From: Pseudomonadota bacterium
GTDB lineage: Bacteria > Pseudomonadota > Alphaproteobacteria > Acetobacterales > Acetobacteraceae
DNA length: 64,000 nucleotides
Direction: 5' to 3'
Assembly (NCBI GenBank): GCA_021849425.1
Contig: JAJZSY010000009.1
Span: forward strand, 1 to 64,000
A model generated the notes under the pieces. The model did no database searches and had not been told where the DNA came from. It worked only from the letters and a program-made list of their open reading frames with translations. A program made the position numbers and the translations under genes. Shown here one piece after another: positions 9,196-16,348 of this stretch (its first letter is position 1; every line of letters starts with the position of its first letter).

Positions 9196-12100
9196 TCAGG
9201 CGCCGAGATTGAGGCGATAGATCCCCCGCCCGGCGCTGCCGACCATACCCATCCGCACCAGGCCGGCCAGCACGGAATTGACCTTCGGGCGAAGCGCGCG
9301 GCCCTTGAAGCGCAGCGCCAGATCGGCGGCGGCAATGCCGGCGGGCGCGCTGGCGAGCGCGGCCACGATTTCCGCCGTTTGCGCCACCTCGTCGGCGGGG
9401 AAAACCCGGCGGGCGGTCTCGGCCCGCGCGGCGCGATGTTCGCCGCCGGCAAGGTCGAGTGTTTCCTCCGCCCCGCCATGGCGCGGAATCTGATATGCCG
9501 GGCGCAGCCAGCGCACATTGCCGCGGGCTTCCTCGGCCCGCCGCGCGCGGTTGAGCGCAACCAGCCGGGCGAGGGTTTCAGCCTCCGCCAGATCGTGCGG
9601 CCAGCCATAAGCCTCGCTCACCGCGCGGTCGAGCGCCTGGTGCAGCTCGTCGAGAATCAGCACCAGCCCGTCATCGAGCGTCTGCCGGTCCGCCACGCTC
9701 AGCGCCGCCGGTTTTGCGCCGGCGCGGATCATCTCCCGGACATTGTAAAGCCCCGTCAACGTGAGGTGTGGATGCTCTTCCAGCACGCGCTTGCGGTGGG
9801 CATCGAGGTCTTCGGCAATGCCCGCGATTTCGCGCCGGAGCGCGGCGGGCGGATCGGGAAACGGAAACGGGTCGAAGCAGCGGGTTTTCGTGTATCGGGG
9901 ATCATTACCGACACCCAACCAGCCACCAGCACGAAGCGCCCAATCCGCATGAACCCTCGATTGCAAGATCCCGAGATGGAACGCATCGGCCGAACCGATC
10001 GCCACAAGCATGTTATCCGGCAGGATCGAGGCGTCGAGAAACTGGAAAATCCGATGCTTCGCCGTTTCGACCGTGGCGATATAGCGCGGCAGATCCGCAA
10101 CAAAGCCCCGCATCAGCGTGTTTCTACGGCCAAATAGCCACCAGAATTCTCGGCGATACGGCTCGTTATTTTCATCCCGCTCAGGCTTCACGTTTATCAC
10201 GATATGCTGATAAGCCTCAGGAAATCGAACGCGAATCTCATCAATCGACAATCCATCAAAATCGATCACCATGACGCCACGCGGCCGCGCGGTCAGATCC
10301 CGCCCGTTGCGATACTGCCTTATATGACGGTCGAGCCCGGCGCGGCGGCCCAGCCCCAGATGCGCCGCCTGCGCCGGCGTGACGATAAACCCCGCCCCAT
10401 GCAATGCCATCCCCCGCGAACACAAGCCTTCATTGGCGAGCAGGGGGGGCGCATCGCCAACGGGAGCCCCGATGGTCAAATCCGCATTGATCCGCCCGCT
10501 TCGCCCGTCAAGGTCGATATCCGGCGCGTCGGTATCGAGCCCGGCCTCGCCCGTCACGCTGAACAGCACGCCATCGCCCCTGCCAGCCTCGGCCACCGTC
10601 ATCGCAATGCGAACCGCGGCGGCATCGCGGGTCGCCCTGGTCCAGGGATGATCGGCAATCGCCATGACGATCGAAATCGGCTTCTTCCCGGCAAGGTGCC
10701 GCTCGATGCAGCGGCGCTGGAAGGTCTGGGTAATCGAATTGGTGGTCACGAAGCCGAACCGCCGCAGCGCGCTGCCCCTGGCCGTCAGCAATTCGGCGGC
10801 ATGATCCCACCAATACATCACGAAATCCGCCGCCTTGTTCATCTGCGGGTGCGCCCGCCACAGCGCTTCGACATAGGCGTTGCCCAGCCGCGCGCGGATA
10901 TCCTTGCCGCCGATGAAGGGCGGATTGCCAATGATGTATTCCGCCGCCGGCCAGGCCGGGCGGCGCCCGGTTTTCGGATCGAGCACCGCATCGCCAACCT
11001 TGATGTTGTGAAAGGCTTGCAGGATCGGTTCGCCCGGCATCCCCTTATGGGTGCGGAAATACCATTGCAGATGCCCGATCCAGAGTACCAGCTCGGCAAT
11101 GCCCGCCGCCCGTGGGTTGGCCTCAAGGCCCAGGAACTGGTGCGGATCGACGGTCTGGAAATCAAGGCTCGACAATCCTTCCTGCCCGCCCAGGCTCGTC
11201 AGCACGTCCAGCACCTCGCCTTCGAGCCGCTTGAGCAATTCCAGCGCGACATAAAGAAAATTCCCGGTGCCGCACGCGGGATCGAGCACGCGAAGCCGGC
11301 AGAGCGTTCCGGCGAAGGCCGCGACGGTGGCAATCGCGGCCTCGTCCCGGCCCTCGTCGTGCTGGCGTTCTGCGGTGACCAGCGTATTTCTCCACGCGGC
11401 CCGCAACGGCTCGATGATTGTCGCGACCACCAGCCGCTCGACATAGGCGCGCGGCGTGTAATGCGCCCCCAGGGCGCGGCGTTCGTCCGGATCGAGCGCC
11501 TGTTCGAGCAGCGTGCCGAAAATCGACGGGTCGACCTCCCGCCAGTCATGCTCGGCGGCGCGGCGCAGCTCGCCAATCGCCTCCCGGCTCAGCTTCAGCA
11601 CCGCCTGATCCTTGAAGAACTCGCCGTTGAAGCGCGGCACGCGGGCTTGCGCCGCAAGCGCGACACCGCCTTTGTCCATCGCCTGCCAGAGCTGCCCAAC
11701 CGTCGGCTCCAGCAGATCGGGGTCGGCTTCGCAGCGGTGCAGGATGGCCTTGAACGCATCCCGCGGCAGCAGGCCGCTATCCTCGGCAAACATGGTGAAC
11801 AGGCAGCGCATCAGGAACAGCGCGACCTCCTCCCGCTCATGTTCGGCCTCCAGCGCGCGTGAGATGGCGGCAAGCCGTGTCGCGATATCGCGCGTGACGC
11901 GGGCGGCATGCCGCGCCGGGTCGAGCGCGTGCGGATCGGTCCAGATGCGTCGCAGCCGCTCGCGGATATCGGGATCGCGGAGCTGTTCGAGCGTGATCCG
12001 GAAGCCGCGCCGGTCGGGGAATTGCGCGTAGTTTTTCCCCTGTCCGGAAAAATCGGCATAGGTCTCGATCACCTTGCCCACGTCACAGACCAGGATGAAC

Positions 12101-12558
12101 GGCGGCCAGCCATGCTCGACCGGCAGCCAGCGCGCATAATCGCTCGCCTGCCGGTGCGCGCTGAGCATCGGCACGTCAAAAGCCGATGCCGCGCCGCCGG
12201 CCCTTCGGCCTCGCCCCGGGCGCGGGGCGCGTTCGCCGAACAGGTCGGGGTCGGGCGCGGCCTCCTTCTTGCCGCCTTGCTGCCTCGTCTGCTTCGCTTC
12301 CAGCACGAAACAGCCGCGCTTGTAGAGGTCGATCCGGCCCGTCGAGATCGTGCCGTCGGCTGCGGCTTTCCGCACGGCGCGCTCGAACACGTAATCATTG
12401 CCCTCGGTGTTCGCCGACGCGGGATCGGGGCGGGGCACGTCGAGCACGTCGCAGAGTTCCGAAAGAAACATCGCATAATTCGCGCGCTCTGCCCCGCCCT
12501 CGCGGTCGCCCCAGCGCATGATGAATGTTTCGATCAGAGAGTTATTATTTTTAGACAA
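9196..12558 (-). CDS. MmeI-like type II restriction-modification fusion enzyme
   Basis: This 1120-residue protein combines an N-terminal nuclease and a gamma-type N6-adenine methyltransferase. The nuclease signature is D77-x9-E87-A-K89, the same D-x9-ExK spacing as MmeI. After a helical linker come GAHYTP (364-369), SAM motif I DPACGTGNF (426-434) and motif IV NPPF (545-548). Roughly 600-900 is a probable target-recognition region. A winged-helix-like tail ends the protein (about 1050-1120). One polypeptide would cut and protect DNA, with no separate partner. The frame opens with TTG 12558; ATG 12519 is an alternative start. The 5' end is AT-richer than its neighbours and the gene sits beside tRNA-Ala, which suggests transfer. 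Confidence 0.85.
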   Translation of the reverse strand: MSKNNNSLIETFIMRWGDREGGAERANYAMFLSELCDVLDVPRPDPASANTEGNDYVFERAVRKAAADGTISTGRIDLYKRGCFVLEAKQTRQQGGKKEAAPDPDLFGERAPRPGRGRRAGGAASAFDVPMLSAHRQASDYARWLPVEHGWPPFILVCDVGKVIETYADFSGQGKNYAQFPDRRGFRITLEQLRDPDIRERLRRIWTDPHALDPARHAARVTRDIATRLAAISRALEAEHEREEVALFLMRCLFTMFAEDSGLLPRDAFKAILHRCEADPDLLEPTVGQLWQAMDKGGVALAAQARVPRFNGEFFKDQAVLKLSREAIGELRRAAEHDWREVDPSIFGTLLEQALDPDERRALGAHYTPRAYVERLVVATIIEPLRAAWRNTLVTAERQHDEGRDEAAIATVAAFAGTLCRLRVLDPACGTGNFLYVALELLKRLEGEVLDVLTSLGGQEGLSSLDFQTVDPHQFLGLEANPRAAGIAELVLWIGHLQWYFRTHKGMPGEPILQAFHNIKVGDAVLDPKTGRRPAWPAAEYIIGNPPFIGGKDIRARLGNAYVEALWRAHPQMNKAADFVMYWWDHAAELLTARGSALRRFGFVTTNSITQTFQRRCIERHLAGKKPISIVMAIADHPWTRATRDAAAVRIAMTVAEAGRGDGVLFSVTGEAGLDTDAPDIDLDGRSGRINADLTIGAPVGDAPPLLANEGLCSRGMALHGAGFIVTPAQAAHLGLGRRAGLDRHIRQYRNGRDLTARPRGVMVIDFDGLSIDEIRVRFPEAYQHIVINVKPERDENNEPYRREFWWLFGRRNTLMRGFVADLPRYIATVETAKHRIFQFLDASILPDNMLVAIGSADAFHLGILQSRVHADWALRAGGWLGVGNDPRYTKTRCFDPFPFPDPPAALRREIAGIAEDLDAHRKRVLEEHPHLTLTGLYNVREMIRAGAKPAALSVADRQTLDDGLVLILDELHQALDRAVSEAYGWPHDLAEAETLARLVALNRARRAEEARGNVRWLRPAYQIPRHGGAEETLDLAGGEHRAARAETARRVFPADEVAQTAEIVAALASAPAGIAAADLALRFKGRALRPKVNSVLAGLVRMGMVGSAGRGIYRLNLGA

Positions 12559-12825
12559 TGTCTTGTCGCCTGAAATACACGCTGCAATGGCAGAATGTTA
12601 GGCAGGACAGACACGCTCCGGTCAAGCCGCAAGTTTGAGACCGCCGACCGGAAACCGGGATGCGATGCCCGCTTTCGCAGCATTGAAACGATAATCAAAC
12701 GGCATTGGAACCATCGAGGCGCAGGCGGCATCTTTGCGAAGTCGCACGAGGCGCCGCCGGCACGGCGGACGCGGGAGGCGGCAGGGATCCGCACCACGGA
12801 TCACGGATCACGCAAGGAGGATACG

Positions 12826-13128
12826 ATGAAAGCACTCTTTCTGCTCGGCGCCCTCGCGCTCGCCGGCACCGGCACCGCCTTGGCGCAGCCGGCCGCCGCC
12901 GCCTCGCAGCAACATACCGCCGCGATGAAGGCCGACATCACCCATGTCAACTCTCTCATCGCCAAGATCAACACGACCTACCACACCGATTTCGCCATCG
13001 CGCCGAAGATGGAGCATGAGGCGATGATGCACATGGCGCGCGCCGAGATGGAAATGGCGAAGGCGATCATGGACCTGCAGATCAACTTCAACCCGAGCCC
13101 GCTCGGCGGTTTTTCGGGCGGCAACTGA
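12826..13128 (+). CDS. Small secreted Met/His-containing protein
   Basis: The 100-residue product has a clear signal peptide (1-20, ending ALA). The mature part has a helical segment rich in Met, His and Glu (about 61-82, including MEHEAMMHMARAEMEM) that could bind a metal. AAGGAGG at 12814-12820 fixes ATG 12826. A strong hairpin follows it, and the lanthanide-type PQQ dehydrogenase gene converges from the other side. I do not recognise the family. Metal binding is inferred from composition only. Confidence 0.75.
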   Translation: MKALFLLGALALAGTGTALAQPAAAASQQHTAAMKADITHVNSLIAKINTTYHTDFAIAPKMEHEAMMHMARAEMEMAKAIMDLQINFNPSPLGGFSGGN

Positions 13129-13161
13129 TCGGAAGGCGCTTCGGCGGCAAGGCATGAAAAT

Positions 13162-13186
13162 GGCCGGAGCGCGATGCGCTCCGGCC
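13162..13186. terminator. Hairpin terminator between converging genes
   Basis: A perfect 11-base-pair stem GGCCGGAGCGC/GCGCTCCGGCC encloses the loop GAT. It lies between the small secreted-protein gene and the PQQ dehydrogenase stop. Read on the minus strand the stem is followed by ATTTTC, so it most likely ends the dehydrogenase operon. It may also stop rightward transcription. Confidence 0.7.
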
Positions 13187-13207
13187 GTGTCGCAGGCGCG
13201 AAGGGGC

Positions 13208-14914
13208 TTATTTCTTCGGCAGCGCGAAGATCGCCACCGCGTCGCCATACGGATAGCTGAGCTGGAAGTTGCCGCCGGCGGCAACCGCGACGTATTCGCG
13301 GCCGTTCACCGAATAGGCGACCGGCGGGGCGTTCACGCCGGCGCCGAGGTTGAACCGCCACAGGCGCTTGCCGGTCTTGGCGTCCATCGCGTCGAACCAG
13401 CCATTGCCCTCGCCGGTGAACACCAGGTTGCCGGCCGTGGCCAGCACGCCGCCCATCATCGGCTGCGGCAGCGTGTCGTTCCAGCGGATCTTGCCGGTAT
13501 CGACGTCGATCGCCGTCAGCGTGCCGTTCTGAATGCCGTGATCGACATTCTTGAACGTGCTGCCAAGGCGGATCTGGCCGGGGATGGCCGGGCTGCTCTT
13601 CTCGTTGGTGAAGGTCATGAGCTGGTTCATGCCCATCACGTAAACGTCGCGGGTGAGCGGCGAGAACGCCGGCGGCGACCACTCGGCGCCACCATTCGCA
13701 CCCGGCAGCATCTGCACGCCCTTCGGCGTCGGCTGCGCGAACATGTTCTCCTGCTTGTCGAAGGGCTGCGACTTGCGGATCAGCTTGCCGGTCTCGCGGT
13801 TCACGATGTAATACCACGCGGTCTTGCCCGCCTCGCCAACGGCGGGAACCATCTTGCCGTGGTCCCGCACGTCGAACAGCATCGCGTTGCTGACGGCGTC
13901 ATAGTCCCACACGTCGTGCTTCACTTCCTGGTAATACCAGACGAGCTTGCCGGTGTGGATGTTGAGCGCGACGATCGAGTCGGTATAGCGGTTGTCGCCC
14001 TTGCGTGCCGAGCCGTTGAGGTCGGGGTTCGGGTTGCCCGTCGCGAAGATCAGCAGGCCCCGCTTCGGATCGACGGTCGGCGTCGTCCACACGGTGCCGC
14101 CGCCGGTCTTCCACGAATCGCCTTCCCAGCCGGCCTTGCTGTCGGTGGTGTGGAAGCGCCAGATCTGCTTGCCGGTCGTCGCGTCATAGGCGGCGACGAA
14201 CCCGCGGATCGGCCACTCGCCGCCGGCGCTGCCGATGATGACCATGTTCTTGTAGACGGTCGGCGCCATCGTCTCCGAATAGCCATAGCGCGGATCGGCA
14301 ACCTTGGTCGACCATTCCTGCTCGCCGGTCTTGGCGTTCACCGCGACGAGATGATCGTCCAGCGTCAGCATGTAGACCTTGCCGTTCGAGGCGGCCGCGC
14401 CACGGTTCACCGGGCCGCAGCAGATCTGGATCTGGCCGTCGGTGTAGGTGTAGGTCCACAGCGTCTGGCCATTGGTCGCGTTCATCGCGATCAGCGCCTG
14501 CTTGGAGTTCACCATCGGCGTCGTCAGATACATCACGCCGTTGACCACCAGCGGCGTGGTCTCGAAGCTCGCGCTGTAGCCGGTCTGCGCGATGGCGACC
14601 GGAGCGAGATCCTTCACATTGGCCGACGTGATCTGCTTGAGCGGCGAGAAGCGCGAGTTGTCGAAATCGCGGCCATTGACCAGCCAGTTCGCATCCGCCT
14701 TTGGCGCCGCTTCCAGCATCGTGGTCGACACGTTGACGTCCGAGGTGATGGTCTTGCCGACCTTCGCGGTGAGCCCGCCGGTCTCCGACCCTTCGGCCTT
14801 CACCGCGCCGGCCTGCGCCGACTGCGCCAGCGCGAGGCCGAGCAGTGCTGCCGCCGGCAGCGCGGCAAGCCGCAGCCGGCGCGCGAGGCGGGATTGATTG
14901 TCCGTTGTTGTCAT
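13208..14914 (-). CDS. PQQ-dependent alcohol dehydrogenase with lanthanide-type active site
   Basis: The 568-residue periplasmic quinoprotein has a signal peptide (to about residue 36) and an eight-bladed propeller with repeated W motifs. Aligned by eye to MxaF, the active site is vicinal C165-C166, E233 (GGEWPIRG), N294 (ATGNPNP) and catalytic D337 in HDVWDYD. D339 sits two residues after D337, where the calcium enzyme MxaF has Ala. This extra Asp marks XoxF/ExaF/PedH-type lanthanide enzymes. It oxidises a primary alcohol and passes electrons to a cytochrome c, here encoded 66 bases upstream in the same operon. Lanthanide use is inferred; the substrate is unknown. Confidence 0.9.
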   Translation of the reverse strand: MTTTDNQSRLARRLRLAALPAAALLGLALAQSAQAGAVKAEGSETGGLTAKVGKTITSDVNVSTTMLEAAPKADANWLVNGRDFDNSRFSPLKQITSANVKDLAPVAIAQTGYSASFETTPLVVNGVMYLTTPMVNSKQALIAMNATNGQTLWTYTYTDGQIQICCGPVNRGAAASNGKVYMLTLDDHLVAVNAKTGEQEWSTKVADPRYGYSETMAPTVYKNMVIIGSAGGEWPIRGFVAAYDATTGKQIWRFHTTDSKAGWEGDSWKTGGGTVWTTPTVDPKRGLLIFATGNPNPDLNGSARKGDNRYTDSIVALNIHTGKLVWYYQEVKHDVWDYDAVSNAMLFDVRDHGKMVPAVGEAGKTAWYYIVNRETGKLIRKSQPFDKQENMFAQPTPKGVQMLPGANGGAEWSPPAFSPLTRDVYVMGMNQLMTFTNEKSSPAIPGQIRLGSTFKNVDHGIQNGTLTAIDVDTGKIRWNDTLPQPMMGGVLATAGNLVFTGEGNGWFDAMDAKTGKRLWRFNLGAGVNAPPVAYSVNGREYVAVAAGGNFQLSYPYGDAVAIFALPKK

Positions 14915-14980
14915 TTTGTGAGTTTCCCCTGTGGTTTTAGCCAGTCCCGGCCGCGCGCGCGGCCGGCGTTCCGTCCGGCG

Positions 14981-15406
14981 TCAGGACTTGCCGGGATAAG
15001 GCAGCATCTTGACGCAGGAGGCGGTCTTGGCGTCGAGCGCCGTGGCGCCGGACGAATAGCCGTTATGCTGCAGGACATACGCGAAGATCGCGTCATATTC
15101 CGCCGGCTTGAGGCTGCCCGGCGCCTGGTAGGGCATCTGCGACTTGATGAAAGCCAGCAGCTGCGCGCCGGTGATCTTGGTGAATTCGAGATACGACTTG
15201 AACTTCGCCCCGCCGATCGCCGGGCCCGACCCGCCCTCCATGTTGGTCATGTGGCAGGCGGCGCAGTTCGCATCGTAAAGGGTCTTGCCGGTCGCCGCCT
15301 GGGCGGCGGTGAAATCGCCGCTCGCGCAGCCCGCCGAGGCGATCCCCGGCAGCGCCAGCATCGCGGCGGCGGCGAGGCCAAGCATGGCCCTGTGTGCGTT
15401 GGTCAT
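14981..15406 (-). CDS. Periplasmic cytochrome c, partner of the PQQ dehydrogenase
   Basis: The 141-residue protein has a signal peptide (1-26), a single CAACH haem site (C48, C51, H52) and a probable axial Met at M91 (SQMPY). Two further Cys (C27 and one near the C terminus) could form a disulfide. It precedes the PQQ alcohol dehydrogenase on the same strand, the usual position for the electron acceptor. It is a small class I cytochrome, not obviously of the longer cytochrome cL type. Confidence 0.9.
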   Translation of the reverse strand: MTNAHRAMLGLAAAAMLALPGIASAGCASGDFTAAQAATGKTLYDANCAACHMTNMEGGSGPAIGGAKFKSYLEFTKITGAQLLAFIKSQMPYQAPGSLKPAEYDAIFAYVLQHNGYSSGATALDAKTASCVKMLPYPGKS

Positions 15407-15458
15407 GAATGTTCCCCATGTTCAGTAGGCCCGCAACCGGGCGTTGTTCTCATATTCG

Positions 15459-15473
15459 TTAGGCGGCACCTAA
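15459..15473. promoter_or_regulatory. Inverted repeat TTAGG-N5-CCTAA upstream of the cytochrome/PQQ operon
   Basis: A perfect 5+5 inverted repeat with five-base spacing lies 53 bases upstream of the cytochrome c start, in the divergent region shared with an SDR gene. A second small hairpin, GCCCG-CAAC-CGGGC, is at 15429-15442. The position fits an operator or promoter element, but no regulator can be assigned. Confidence 0.35.
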
Positions 15474-15620
15474 ATGAACCCCGCGGTCCTGTAAAGCGGC
15501 GACGATCGCGGCGGCGGCGAAATGTTCCGCTTCGCCACGCCGCCCCCGGCCGCGTCTGGCGGCAGGCGCGGGAATCGTCGTAGCCTGCCGCCAGTTCGGC
15601 GCACCGGAGTGGAGAATCGC

Positions 15621-16316
15621 ATGGCAACGCATCCGTCCTGTCTCATCCTCGGCGCCTCGCGCGGCCTTGGCCTCGCGATGGCGGAGGAATATCTCGCCCG
15701 CGGCTGGCAGGTGACCGCGACGGTGCGCGGCGCCGCCCGCACCGGCCTGCACGAGCTTGCCGCGCGGGAAGGCGGCCGCCTCGCCATCGAACAGCTCGAC
15801 ATCAACGATCCCGCCCAGCTCGCCGCCCTGCGCGCCCGGCTGGAAGGGCGGGTGTTCGACCAGCTCTTCGTCAATGCCGGAATCGCCAACGACCCGGCGG
15901 CGCCGATCGGCGCGGTCAGCACCGAAACCTTCGTCGACCTGATGCTGACCAACGCGCTCAGCCCGATGCGCGCGGTCGAGACGCTGGCCGACCTCGTGGC
16001 ACCGGATGGCGGAATCGGGCTGATGTCCTCCGGCCTCGGTAGTGTGGCCAACAACACGACCGGCATGTTCGAGGCCTACCGCGCCAGCAAGGCGGCGCTG
16101 AACACGCTGATGCGCAGCTACGCCGTCCGCCACAAGGGCTCGGCCCGCTCCCTCGCCCTCGTCGCCCCCGGCTGGGTGCGGACCGACATGGGCGGCCCGC
16201 AGGCGACGCTCTCCATCGGCGAGAGCATCCCCCGCGTGGTCGATCAGCTGATCGCCCGGCGCGGCACGCCCGGCCTCGCCTTCTTCGACTATACCGGCGC
16301 CGAACTGCCCTGGTGA
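15621..16316 (+). CDS. SDR-family oxidoreductase
   Basis: The 231-residue short-chain dehydrogenase begins with LGASRGLG, has NAGIAND, a Ser in MSSGLGS and the YRASK Tyr/Lys pair, and ends with a short C terminus. The sequence resembles C-factor/sniffer-like SDRs. ATG 15621 has GGAG about 8 bases upstream. Its stop lies 32 bases before the molybdenum hydroxylase start, so the two may be cotranscribed. The substrate is unknown. Confidence 0.85.
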   Translation: MATHPSCLILGASRGLGLAMAEEYLARGWQVTATVRGAARTGLHELAAREGGRLAIEQLDINDPAQLAALRARLEGRVFDQLFVNAGIANDPAAPIGAVSTETFVDLMLTNALSPMRAVETLADLVAPDGGIGLMSSGLGSVANNTTGMFEAYRASKAALNTLMRSYAVRHKGSARSLALVAPGWVRTDMGGPQATLSIGESIPRVVDQLIARRGTPGLAFFDYTGAELPW

Positions 16317-16348
16317 GGCGCTCGCTGGCCGCAAGGGAGGAGACGGAC

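Noticed and set aside
6935-9220. Plus-strand frame of 761 codons across the acyl-CoA dehydrogenase and tRNA-Ala
   Set aside because: It reads through a tRNA gene and has no recognisable domain; the minus-strand gene has strong family motifs.
8993-12558. Integrative element inserted at tRNA-Ala
   Set aside because: No integrase, no duplicated tRNA 3' end and no other mobile gene were found; only the restriction-modification gene hints at transfer.
13154-15583. Plus-strand frame of 809 codons opposite the PQQ dehydrogenase and cytochrome c
   Set aside because: Composition is typical of an antisense shadow; both minus-strand genes have active-site motifs.
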